A stretch of DNA of 23,204 nucleotides from an uncultured Kiritimatiellota bacterium (GTDB lineage Bacteria > Verrucomicrobiota > Kiritimatiellia > RFP12 > UBA1067): positions 1 through 23,204 of the forward strand of contig CAKTZI010000051.1 of assembly GCA_934635385.1 (NCBI GenBank). Direction: 5' to 3'. The position numbers and the translations under genes are program-made. This document shows positions 1 through 7,407 of the stretch, one piece after another. The notes below the pieces were generated by a model. The model did not search any database, was not told the DNA's origin, and saw nothing but the letters and a program-made list of their open reading frames with translations. Numbering within the stretch: position 1 is the stretch's first letter; every line of letters begins with the position of its first letter.

Positions 1-1149
1 ACGTTCTCAAAGCGCGTCATCTTCTTCGAGGACGAGTACGAGAACGCGCCGGGCGAGACGGTCGCGCGGCGCTCGACAGAGACCGAAGCCGAGTTCAGCG
101 TCTACGGCGGGACGAAGGGCGGCTCGTATTCCTTCGAGCTGCGCGATGGCGGACGGCTTGAACGCGCGGGCGGCTCGTTCCTGCCGCGCGAGGGAAAGGT
201 CGAGGCGGGCGAGACGTTCAAGATCAAGGTGAAGTACAAGGCGCGATCGGCGAGCGGCGGCGCGGGCGACATCAAGGCCGTCGCGACCTTCACCGAGGAG
301 GAGAGCGAGGAGAAGATCACGTCCGAGGCGTCGCTGACGGCGGTCAAGGTTGAGATTCGGCCTATTCGTGTTGCAAGTGGGAATCAAAGTGAATGGAGGC
401 ACAAATATGGCATCCGCGAATTGATCAATTGCCGTACAGAGCCAAAGGCGGCGAACGTCTCATGGAATGTGAAAGGCGGCGGCAAGATGCGGGAGGACAG
501 CACGTACCGCTGTCCGCTTGATGCCGAGTCGAATCCGCTGGAAGTCGTTTGCGGCGGAGTCTCCTATACGCCCTCGATCCGGGTCGTGGAGCCGTCTGGC
601 GTCCGCGCGCTCAATCCCGGCGTAGTCACATACGGGCTTTCGTCGCTTAGCGCGGGCGGAATCGGACTTCAGCTGGACATACAGGTTCTTCCTCTGGACG
701 TCTCGTTCCAGGAGATCTGGGTCGAGGAAGTGCCATCGACGATGGGCGTTCAGACCGGCTATTTCACGCATTCCTACTTTGACGGAGACCGCTGCCACTC
801 ACGTGAGAATGGTGCTGGAGTCTGGTTTCGCGTCCTGGACGAGAACATCATTGATGCGCGTGACACGGCGGCGTGTACGCAACCGTATCCGCGCATGACG
901 CCGGGCGGACAGCTCTCCGAATCCCTGTCCGTGGGATGGATTGCTGGGGAGAACGTCTGGAGCATTCCCTTGGGCTGGAACGCCCCCGAAACGTCAGTTG
1001 GCGCGGAACCGTGGAAGTGCTTTGCGGCGGACGAGACGCAGACGTTCACAATTGACGAATTCGGCACGGCGGGCGTGCGTAAGTTGCGGCATGAGGCCGT
1101 CCGCGAGGTGCTGGGATCCGTTTATCTTGATGGAGTGAAGCTATGGTAA
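1..1149 (+). CDS. Surface-type protein with Ig-like repeat region, 5' end outside window
   Basis: The frame is open from the first base, so the start lies upstream; 382 codons are visible. I do not recognise a named family. The visible N-terminal part (about residues 35-125) reads as a beta-rich, Ig-like segment with glycine and charged residues. The rest has recurring landmarks: RHKYGI near residue 133, a WNVKGGG-DSTYRCPL stretch, a GYF...GDRCHSRENGAG segment, a GWN motif and a C-terminal FTIDEFGTAGVRKL block. A decayed copy of the first half occurs at 2850-3340, which shows this is one member of a local family. Its stop overlaps the start of the lipoprotein gene, so the two are probably translated together. 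The segment after about 360 is more A/T-rich than the metabolic genes in the window. Surface location is inferred from composition only, because the signal peptide is not visible. Confidence 0.75.
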   Translation, partial: TFSKRVIFFEDEYENAPGETVARRSTETEAEFSVYGGTKGGSYSFELRDGGRLERAGGSFLPREGKVEAGETFKIKVKYKARSASGGAGDIKAVATFTEEESEEKITSEASLTAVKVEIRPIRVASGNQSEWRHKYGIRELINCRTEPKAANVSWNVKGGGKMREDSTYRCPLDAESNPLEVVCGGVSYTPSIRVVEPSGVRALNPGVVTYGLSSLSAGGIGLQLDIQVLPLDVSFQEIWVEEVPSTMGVQTGYFTHSYFDGDRCHSRENGAGVWFRVLDENIIDARDTAACTQPYPRMTPGGQLSESLSVGWIAGENVWSIPLGWNAPETSVGAEPWKCFAADETQTFTIDEFGTAGVRKLRHEAVREVLGSVYLDGVKLW

Positions 1150-1838
1150 GGCATATCATCTTTGGCATTCTGCTGGCGCTGGCGGCCGTGGGCTGCGACC
1201 GAGGAAAAGACCCTTTCCTTCGCAAAGTCGAGAAAGAGGCGGACAGGGCCATTCGGCGGCTGGGCGAACCGAATGTACGCGACCCGCTCGACCGCGTGGA
1301 CGATCTGATCCAGTTAGAGACGAACCGAGCCGTTCGCGCGGTCTGTTATCGGATGCTGCAGGACAAATTGTGTGGCATCAACCTGCAGGGCGATGACTAT
1401 GAACGGCAATGCCGTGTGTTTTTGACCGTCTGGAGTTGGCTGCTACCCTATCGGTGGAGCGAGACCGAACGATGGACGATAGAGGACGAGAGCCGATCGA
1501 ATGTTCAGCAGTTTAAGTGGATGAGACGGGTGCTCGATCGGTGGAAAGCGATGGCCTCCAATGGCGAAGACGCTCGGTTGAGAAGGGAGAACCCTATGAA
1601 ATTCGAGTCGTGGCGTCGTTCTTATCGAAAATGCTTGAATGATTACGAATCGCTTGTGTCGATGTTTGAACAGAAGTTTGACGGCTTTTGCAAGTCCTAC
1701 AATGCCACTGCAGAGGAGCGTGCCCGCGCAAAAGAGCTTGTGGAAGCGTTCTTGGGACGCCCGATGCGAACAAGGGACGAAGTGCTGCGAGACAGGCGAG
1801 AGCGAAAGACGTCAGACGAGATGCGAGCCCTTCAGTGA
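1143..1838 (+). CDS. Small putative lipoprotein, partner of the preceding surface protein
   Basis: This 231-residue protein starts with a basic and hydrophobic signal sequence ending in a lipobox, LAAVGC, with Cys18 as the likely lipidated residue. It should therefore be a membrane-anchored lipoprotein facing the periplasm or the cell surface. The body is helical, Arg/Glu-rich and has no family I recognise. The start ATG overlaps the upstream stop codon by seven bases, and a GGAG ribosome site at 1132-1135 lies inside the upstream gene. Both point to translational coupling. The C-terminal part (an ESW..SY...YESL segment followed by a FLGRPMR motif) matches the frame-1 remnant at 3350-3600, so the gene pair was once duplicated as a unit. 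Function is unknown; an accessory role for the upstream protein is inferred from coupling and co-duplication. Confidence 0.8.
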   Translation: MVRHIIFGILLALAAVGCDRGKDPFLRKVEKEADRAIRRLGEPNVRDPLDRVDDLIQLETNRAVRAVCYRMLQDKLCGINLQGDDYERQCRVFLTVWSWLLPYRWSETERWTIEDESRSNVQQFKWMRRVLDRWKAMASNGEDARLRRENPMKFESWRRSYRKCLNDYESLVSMFEQKFDGFCKSYNATAEERARAKELVEAFLGRPMRTRDEVLRDRRERKTSDEMRALQ

Positions 1839-1854
1839 GAGAAATGGCAGGGGC

Positions 1855-1883
1855 ACGTCAACCCAACGGACATATGGTATAAT
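1855..1883 (+). promoter_or_regulatory. Promoter of the methyltransferase pseudogene
   Basis: An extended -10, TGGTATAAT (1875-1883), lies 14 bases before the ATG at 1898. A poor -35 (ACGTCA, 1855-1860) sits 17 bases upstream of the TATAAT hexamer. The predicted transcript start near 1890 leaves a leader of only about 8 bases, with no room for a normal ribosome-binding site. Confidence 0.6.
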
Positions 1884-1897
1884 TCTCGGCAAGTGAC

Positions 1898-2786
1898 ATG
1901 GCAGAGGAACTACTACAGAATAAGCAAGGCGGCGTTCAGATTGAGCTTGGCGACAGCCTATGGCTTTGCGAGAAATGGGCGCGTCCGACCGTGATTGTGT
2001 CCGATGGCCCTTATGGGTTGGCGAGCTATCCGGGAGATCCGGCGACGCCGGAAGGGCTGGCGGACTTCTACCGGCCGTTCTTGAAAACATGGCATGACCG
2101 AGCATTGCCGTCGGCAACGCTTTGGTTCTGGAATTCCGAAATTGCCACATCTGGAACAAGGGGATGTCCCATGTGGCGGGGAACTGCAACACGCGGACGA
2201 TCCGAAAATACCCTGTCGTCACGGAAGTGTGCGCCCAGTACGTGCGCAAGAACATGTTGCCGTCGAACGGCGCGGAACTGCCGCTCAAGGACTGGATGCG
2301 TGCGGAGTGGCGGCGCACGGGGCTGCCGTTCCGCCTTGCGAATGCCGCCTGTGGCGTCAAGGATGCCGCAACGCGGAAATACTTTGCTTCCGACCATCTT
2401 TGGTATTTTCCGCCGTCCGAGGCGTTTGTCCGCATTGCGGCCTATGCGAACGAGTTTGGAAACAAGGCTGGGCGTCCGTATTTCGCGAAACCCGACGGAA
2501 AGCCGTTCGCGGCGGACGAATGGGATCTGATGCGCGCGAAGTTCCATTGCGAGCTGGGTGTCTCGAACGTCTGGGAACTTCCGGCCGTCCGTGGGGCCGC
2601 GCGAATCAAGGAAGGTGGTGCCTGCCTCCACATGAACCAGAAGCCGCTGCAGCTGCTCACGAGCAGATCGAAAAAGCACTTGACCGTCTTCGCGCCAAGG
2701 TTGACGGCATCCCCGAATCGGCGCAGAAGCGGAGCTTCTTGGATGTTCTGTCCGTTCTTGAGGCACATTATCGCGAATTGATTTGA
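1898..2786 (+). pseudogene. Broken DNA methyltransferase (N4-cytosine/N6-adenine type)
   Basis: Three pieces of one protein lie in three frames. From 1898, frame 2 gives the N-terminus with SDGPYG (residues 35-40), a variant of the catalytic (D/N/S)PPY motif IV, followed by TLWFWN. Near 2131-2145 homology jumps to frame 1, which carries CHIWNKGMSHVAGN, a long middle section and HMNQKPLQLL. Near 2655-2662 it jumps to frame 3, ending in EQIEKALDRLRAKVDG...LEAHYRELI and a stop at 2784. In methyltransferases with this motif order, the xxNQKP segment is followed by an FxGxG S-adenosylmethionine-binding motif. That motif is missing here, so both junctions look like deletions rather than single-base slips. 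Active product is very unlikely. The promoter and start codon are still intact, so decay may be recent. The recognition sequence cannot be predicted. Confidence 0.8.
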
Positions 2787-2817
2787 CAGAAATGGCCTGT
2801 GGAAGCGCCTGCACATT

Positions 2818-2847
2818 CTCCGTGTCTCCGATTCTCCGCCACCTCCG
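2818..2847 (+). repeat. Short periodic CTCCG word repeat
   Basis: CTCCG occurs at 2818, 2826, 2834 and 2843, a spacing of 8, 8 and 9 bases, with TG following two of the copies. It lies between the methyltransferase remnant and the start of homology to the surface-protein copy, so it marks the junction between two decayed genes. Confidence 0.5.
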
Positions 2848-2849
2848 TG

Positions 2850-3651
2850 TTTAGCGACAGCAACACGTGCCACATGCGCGGCGGGCACGTCCGCATCGAG
2901 ATCGCAGGCGCGGACGGCCTTGTGCCGTACGGCGGTTGTCCCCTGCCGTTCGAGCAGGACCTGGAGCCGGGCGAGGAGGTCGCGTTCAAGACCACCTACC
3001 GCGCCGTCCGGCCGAGCGGCGGCAAGGACGACATCGTCGTCACGGCGACGTTCACGGAGAACGAGACGGGCTGGACGGAAACGACCGTCGACAAGGCGAC
3101 GGCGGTCAAAGTTACTGTCAACCCTAAAGTCACTGCGCCCGAAAACGAAAGCTTCGGACGGCACAAGTATGGCGTACGAGAGGAGGTCTCCTGTCTCTAT
3201 TTCCCGTCGTCCGCATCTGTGGCATGGCAGGCGTCCTCCGGTAACTTTCAGGATGAAAGCACTTTCGTCTGTCCGTTGGCTTCGACGACGAATCCATTGA
3301 CAATTTCAGGTGGAAGCGCAACCTATGATTCGGCTGAAGCCGACACGCCGAAATGCAAAGGCTGTTCTCGATTGGACAAGCCCTGCCGAATCCAAGAGGT
3401 ACGGGGAATGGCGTTCCTGTTACATGACGAGTTTTTTGTCCTATCGCAGTCTGGTGAACAGGATTGAGTTCTGGTGGTATCCAGAAGACGAGAAGCGGTT
3501 TGGCGAAGAGGTCGCGAAGCGACTAAAGGCTCAAATCGAAAAGGCTCTGGGACGTCCGCTGCGAAAGGAAAGGCGTACGCCGGAAGACTGGAAATGGGAA
3601 ACGGAGGAATTCACGGGCGTACGGGAACATCGCCTGTTGCGTGCAGATTGA
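2850..3651 (+). pseudogene. Collapsed second copy of the surface-protein/lipoprotein pair
   Basis: From about 2850, frame 3 resembles the first gene of the window. It has the same Ig-like segment ending in ATAVKVTV, then GRHKYGVREEV, a SFxxDESTxxCPL-type block and NPLTISGGSATY. That homology stops near 3330. From about 3350, frame 1 (VLDWTSPAESKRYGEW..CY......YRSLV and ALGRPLRKERRTPEDW) matches the C-terminal third of the lipoprotein gene, ending at a stop at 3649-3651. The last two thirds of the first gene and the first two thirds of the second have been deleted and the remnants fused out of frame. No signal peptide or intact start is left; the GTG at 2799 gives an open frame but lies in non-homologous sequence. 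A functional short product cannot be excluded but is not supported. Confidence 0.75.
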
Positions 3652-3653
3652 GA

Positions 3654-3785
3654 AATCAGAGACTGTCTATTGGCGGCGGCATCATTCTTAACGGAGCGGA
3701 AAGCGATGCGGTGCGGGAACTTCTCAAAGACGTGAAAGAAAAACGAGACGGGAGACTCTGCTTGCAGACTGGCGAGATGCGCTGA
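3654..3785 (+). other. Possible orphan gene fragment, unrecognised
   Basis: Frame 3 reads NQRLSIGGGIILNGAESDAVRELLKDVKEKRDGRLCLQTG before a stop at 3783. The composition resembles real protein (alternating hydrophobic segment, then an amphipathic helix), but there is no start codon of its own and no match I recognise. It lies directly after two other decayed genes, so it is most simply a third relic. It could equally be chance. Confidence 0.25.
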
Positions 3786-3840
3786 AAAGAATTCCCGTGC
3801 CTCCCCTCTCTGCCCCGATCCGGGCAAGCACACTGTTCAT

Positions 3841-3858
3841 CCCCCCATTTTCGGGGGG
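3841..3858 (+). terminator. G/C hairpin before the GH28-esterase gene
   Basis: Six C, a six-base ATTTTC loop and six G form a perfect stem, followed by only two T. A second small inverted repeat (TGCCC/GGGCA) lies at 3811-3826. The position between decayed genes and a new promoter fits a terminator, but the weak T-run lowers confidence. Confidence 0.4.
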
Positions 3859-3887
3859 TTGTCGGTGCGGAAGAAATCGTCTATAAT
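3859..3887 (+). promoter_or_regulatory. Promoter of the GH28-esterase gene
   Basis: TTGTCG (3859-3864) and TATAAT (3882-3887) are 17 bases apart, a near-consensus housekeeping promoter. The predicted transcript start falls at about 3894-3895, exactly at an ATG. The in-frame TTG at 3859 is therefore the -35 box and not a start codon. Confidence 0.65.
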
Positions 3888-3894
3888 CACGTGC

Positions 3895-6285
3895 ATGACT
3901 TTCGACAAGATGAACAGGGGGCGGCGGTTGATTTCAGCCGTCGTTGTCTTCGGTGCGGTTGTTGGTGCGTGCGACGTCTCGGCGGTCGCGCCGGCGCGGA
4001 TGACGGTCGTGGCGACGAACAACTTCCAGGCGGCGATTGACGCGGTTGCGGCGGCGGGCGGCGGCACGGTGCGCGTTCCGCCGGGCGACTACGTGACGGG
4101 CGGCGTGTGGCTCAAGAGCCATGTCACGCTGGAGCTTGCCGAGGGCGCACGGCTCGTCTCGAACGGCGACCTCGCGACCTACGCCCATCGCCGCGCGATG
4201 GTCTACGCCGAAAACGCCGAAGACGTCGCGCTCGTCGGGCAGGGCACGGTCTGCGGCTCCGGCGAGAAGTTCCCCGTACGCGACAATGCGCCGAACCGTC
4301 CGTTCAACGTCATGTTCCTGAAGTGCCGCGACTTCCGCATCGAGGGCGTGCGGCTCACGGATTCGGCGGCGTGGACGTGCAGTCTGCGTGCGTGCGTGCG
4401 CGGCGTCGTGCGCGGCGTTCGCATCTTCAGCCACGCCAACCTCAACAACGACGGGCTCGACATCGAGGCGAGCGATCTGCTCGTCGAGGACTGTGACATC
4501 GACTCCGACGACGATGCGCTCTGCTTCAAGAACAACAGCTCGACGCTTGTCTGCCAGAACATTCGTGTCCGCAACTGCCGCGTGGCCTCCAACTGCAACG
4601 CGATCAAGTTCGGCACGACCTCCTACGGCACGTGGCGCGACGTGACGGTCGAGAACTGCGCGGTTCGTCCCTGCGCGGTCTCCCGCTGGCGGGCGTGGCA
4701 TGCGAAGAAGATTCCCGGCGGTGTTCCCGACGTGCCGCAGGGCCTTGGCGGCATCGTCCTCGAAGTCGTGGACGGCGGCGTGCTGGAGGACGTGACGGTG
4801 CGCGGCATTTCGATCGAAGGGGTGCAGACGCCGATCGTCGTCCGCCTCGCGTCGCGGCACGAGCCGCCAGCCGGACGTGCGACGCGGCTGGAGAACGTCC
4901 TGATCGAGAACGTGACGGGCACCTGCCTGAGCCGCATCGCCTCGTCGATCACGGGCGTGCCGGGCGGGAAGCGTCCGCGCGGCCTCACGCTGCGGAACGT
5001 CGACCTCACGATGCCCGGCGGCGCGACGGAGGCGATGGCTTTCCGCCGGCGCGTGGCGGAGGCGGAACGAAGCTATCCCGAGAACCGCATGTTCGGGCAC
5101 ATTCTGCCGGCGTGGGGGCTTTACCTGCGCCATGCGGACGACGTGCGGCTGGAGAACGTGAACCTGCGTCTTGCGGCGGCCGATGCGCGCCCGGACGCGG
5201 TTGTCGCCTCGGATGTCACGGGGCTCATCGCGACGGGCTGCAACTTCACGCCGACGGTGTGTGCGGAGGAGCCGTCGGCGAAGTCCGTCGCCGCGCCGCC
5301 GGTGAAGCCCGCGTGGTCGAATCTCGAAATCCGCGTCACGAGCACGCTGGACGGCTCGTCGCAGCCCGGCTACCTGTACGTGCCGCCGGCGGCGAAGGAA
5401 CGGAAGGTGCCGCTTTTCGTCGTGCTGCATTCGTGGAGCCTCGGCTATGACTTCACGCGCAGTCCCGGCGAGTTCGGGCTGTCGGAAAGCGTGAAACGCG
5501 GCTGGGCGTTCTACTATCCGCATTTCCGGGGGCCGAATTCGCGGCCGGAGGCCTGCGGCAGCGACCTCGCCGTGCAGGACATCGTGGACGGCGTGGACTA
5601 CGCGAAAGCGCACGCGAACATTGACCCCGACCGCATCTATCTCCTGGGCGGCAGCGGCGGCGGACACATGGCCCTGCTGATGGCGGGCCGCCACCCGGAG
5701 ATCTGGGCGGGCGTCGTTGCGGCGTGTCCGATCAGCGACGTCGGCCGCTGGCACGCGGAGACGTCCGCGATGACGAACGGCAACGTGCGCTACGCGCGGA
5801 TGCTGGAGGCGGTCTGCGGCGGCACGCCGGATGCGCGGCCGGATGCGTATCGGCACCGTTCGCCCGTCACATGGCTCGCGGCGGCGAAGGGCGTGCCGAT
5901 CCAGGTCCAGACGGGCATCCACGACGGCCACCACGGCAACTCCGTGCCCGTCGGCCACGCCATCCGCGCGTTCAATTGCCTCGCGGACGACGCGGACGGC
6001 GTTTCGGGCGCGACAATCGCGTTCATGGAACGGACGGAGACCGTGCCGTCCGCCGAGCGGTTCGTGGGGACAGACCCCTTTTATCCGGCGCCCGCGCGCG
6101 AAATCTACCTGCGGCGGCAGTCGGGGAACGCGCAGCTGACGGTCTTCAACGCCGGACACGCCGGCAACTACGCGGCGGGTGTCTGGTGGCTCGCGCGCCA
6201 GCGGCGCGGACAGGCGGCCGACTGGACGCTCCCGACGGAACGCGACAAGACGGGTACGGATGGAATTCAGGACGTGACACGGTAA
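3895..6285 (+). CDS. Secreted fusion: GH28-like beta-helix domain plus S9-type alpha/beta-hydrolase esterase
   Basis: The product is 796 residues from the ATG at 3895; the ATG at 3910 is an alternative that begins directly with a basic n-region. A signal peptide (basic n-region, ISAVVVFGAVVGA core, cleavage near SAVA) directs export. Residues about 40-460 resemble glycoside hydrolase family 28: a QAAIDAVAAAGGGTVRVPPG entry motif, NNDGLDI (184-190) in place of NTD, DSDDD (203-207), and SNCNAIKFG (232-240) where polygalacturonases have the GHG region. Repeated VRNC/VENC turns fit a right-handed beta-helix. Residues about 475-770 form an alpha/beta hydrolase with GGSGG around Ser587, likely Asp677 (IHDG) and His755 (GHAGN). 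The likely role is cutting a uronic-acid-containing polysaccharide and removing an ester group from it. Substrate is inferred, and the altered GHG region means activity of the first domain is not certain. Confidence 0.85.
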   Translation: MTFDKMNRGRRLISAVVVFGAVVGACDVSAVAPARMTVVATNNFQAAIDAVAAAGGGTVRVPPGDYVTGGVWLKSHVTLELAEGARLVSNGDLATYAHRRAMVYAENAEDVALVGQGTVCGSGEKFPVRDNAPNRPFNVMFLKCRDFRIEGVRLTDSAAWTCSLRACVRGVVRGVRIFSHANLNNDGLDIEASDLLVEDCDIDSDDDALCFKNNSSTLVCQNIRVRNCRVASNCNAIKFGTTSYGTWRDVTVENCAVRPCAVSRWRAWHAKKIPGGVPDVPQGLGGIVLEVVDGGVLEDVTVRGISIEGVQTPIVVRLASRHEPPAGRATRLENVLIENVTGTCLSRIASSITGVPGGKRPRGLTLRNVDLTMPGGATEAMAFRRRVAEAERSYPENRMFGHILPAWGLYLRHADDVRLENVNLRLAAADARPDAVVASDVTGLIATGCNFTPTVCAEEPSAKSVAAPPVKPAWSNLEIRVTSTLDGSSQPGYLYVPPAAKERKVPLFVVLHSWSLGYDFTRSPGEFGLSESVKRGWAFYYPHFRGPNSRPEACGSDLAVQDIVDGVDYAKAHANIDPDRIYLLGGSGGGHMALLMAGRHPEIWAGVVAACPISDVGRWHAETSAMTNGNVRYARMLEAVCGGTPDARPDAYRHRSPVTWLAAAKGVPIQVQTGIHDGHHGNSVPVGHAIRAFNCLADDADGVSGATIAFMERTETVPSAERFVGTDPFYPAPAREIYLRRQSGNAQLTVFNAGHAGNYAAGVWWLARQRRGQAADWTLPTERDKTGTDGIQDVTR

Positions 6286-6330
6286 ACAAGGGCTACGAAA
6301 CGCGGTTTTTCTATCGAATCAACAGCGGAA

Positions 6331-7224
6331 TTATTTCCAAATGGGCGAAGTTCTCCACTCGTTAGGAAAACCCAATTTCTGAATCGGAATTGTCGGATTT
6401 GACTTGAAAAGGTCTTCAACCCTCGCATGCCACTTGCTTTGTGGGGCGATTCGCTTCAGACAATAGCGACAAATTGAGAGGACGCCAAACATCCTGTCAT
6501 TGCGGATTTCGATGGGGGTGTGCCAAGCTGGATCACGATGGGGAATCTTCGGGCGAATGCCCATCGTGCGATTCCACAATCGTCCATGATGCGCAGCCAT
6601 GTTACGGATGATGATCAACACGTCGAGCCACGAAGACAACACCTTGTCATGTATCCCCAAAGGTGCGGCCAGTTGACTCTTCACGGTGGGTGAAGCGGCA
6701 TTGAATAATTGGCGCATCATCCCGAAAGTCATTGTTTCCACGGCCATCCAAATCGGAAGTGCGCTATGGCTGTCGCCGTACTTGTCGCTGAAATGCGTGA
6801 CGAATTCCGCCTTGCTTCGACCGTAATGGCGAATGATTTCGGCTATGAATTCGGCATGTTCCGCCCTCCTGAAGCACGGCATGACGGATGGGTTGACCAG
6901 ATAGGCAAACGGATCGGAATCTTCCATCGCCAGCGCATTTGCCAAGCCAGATCGAAGATAGACCTCAATGCGCTCAATGGCGTCAAGCGTCAGAAGCCGG
7001 AGTTGCCGGTCAAACACATAGCGACACCAAATCATGTCGAACGTCGTGCCGTCTTGGAACATCCCCGTCACAGGATCCTGAAAGGGACGCCAATAGCCAG
7101 ACAGACGATAGTAATTCACCGAAGACAACTTCTCAATGATTGACGAACGTTCACCTGCCATCTTGCGACTAATCAGCAAGTCAGCCTGTTCTTCGTACGT
7201 CTTCGCCGTCTTTTCGTATTTCAT
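6331..7224 (-). CDS. abiF: AbiF-like HEPN-domain protein (Abi_2 family), probable RNase toxin or abortive-infection factor
   Basis: The protein has 297 residues from the ATG at 7224. The start MKYEKTAKTYEEQADLLISRKM is typical of the family. An in-frame ATG at 7254 lies inside the upstream hairpin RNA and would put an atypical hydrophobic stretch in front, so I reject it. Family landmarks run in order: YYRLSGYWRPF (38-48), YVFDRQLRLLTLDAIERIEVYLRS (69-92), LPIWMAVETMTFG (157-168), RNMAAHHGRLWNR (207-219) and a C-terminal GFPNEW. R207-N-x-x-x-H212 is the Rx4H catalytic motif of HEPN ribonucleases. Known relatives (AbiD/AbiF) stop growth or phage multiplication, probably by RNA cleavage. It is a single gene, more A/T-rich than its neighbours, which suggests acquisition. 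Its own promoter and a structured RNA lie just upstream. No protein antitoxin is adjacent; the RNA is the candidate control element. Confidence 0.88.
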   Translation of the reverse strand: MKYEKTAKTYEEQADLLISRKMAGERSSIIEKLSSVNYYRLSGYWRPFQDPVTGMFQDGTTFDMIWCRYVFDRQLRLLTLDAIERIEVYLRSGLANALAMEDSDPFAYLVNPSVMPCFRRAEHAEFIAEIIRHYGRSKAEFVTHFSDKYGDSHSALPIWMAVETMTFGMMRQLFNAASPTVKSQLAAPLGIHDKVLSSWLDVLIIIRNMAAHHGRLWNRTMGIRPKIPHRDPAWHTPIEIRNDRMFGVLSICRYCLKRIAPQSKWHARVEDLFKSNPTIPIQKLGFPNEWRTSPIWK

Positions 7225-7230
7225 GGTTAG

Positions 7231-7287
7231 AAAAAGACCTGCTAAAGTGTGCATGCCCGATGGGCAGAGGCATAGCAGGTTTAGATG
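7231..7287 (-). ncRNA. Structured RNA upstream of abiF (candidate abiF RNA / antitoxin or attenuator)
   Basis: Between the abiF promoter and its ATG, the minus-strand transcript would begin near 7287. It folds into an 8-bp perfect outer stem (ACCTGCTA, 7273-7280, with TAGCAGGT, 7237-7244) enclosing an inner hairpin TGCCC-ATC-GGGCA (7254-7266). A UC and five U (7231-7235) follow. An alternative pairing of ATGCC with GGCAT competes with the inner hairpin. A stem followed by a U-run is a terminator shape, so short RNA and read-through into abiF are both expected. A conserved RNA motif upstream of abiF genes has been described from comparative genomics, and AbiF-type HEPN proteins with such RNAs have been reported as RNA toxin-antitoxin pairs; that link is from memory and unverified here. 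Confidence 0.72.
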
Positions 7288-7293
7288 TTGTGC

Positions 7294-7323
7294 ATTATAC
7301 CAAAATTAGCGGATGGTATTCAA
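7294..7323 (-). promoter_or_regulatory. abiF promoter
   Basis: On the minus strand, TTGAAT (7318-7323) and TATAAT (7294-7299) are 18 bases apart, with the TGG extension directly upstream of the -10. The predicted start near 7287 places the whole hairpin at the very 5' end of the transcript. Confidence 0.7.
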
Positions 7324-7332
7324 GCGTGGCCG

Positions 7333-7388
7333 GGCGGTGAGAGGCGACAGGGAGGTTCGCTCCGCGCATTTCTGTCGGCTTCGCCGCC
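7333..7388. repeat. Imperfect inverted repeat in the abiF/giant-gene gap
   Basis: GGCGGTGAGAGGCGACAG (7333-7350) is nearly complementary to the segment at 7372-7388 (CTGTCGG...CGCCGCC), with a 21-base loop that itself contains GGAG/CTCC. It has no T-run and no gene on it. It could be a relic of a repeat element or a structured leader. The rest of the 300-base gap up to 7572 holds the CGCAAAG repeat cluster. Confidence 0.35.
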
Positions 7389-7407
7389 CTTTCGGGAGGC
7401 TGGGTTT

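Noticed and set aside
3859..3861. TTG as start codon of the GH28-esterase
   Set aside because: It coincides with the -35 box of a good promoter, and a usable ATG plus signal peptide begin after the -10.
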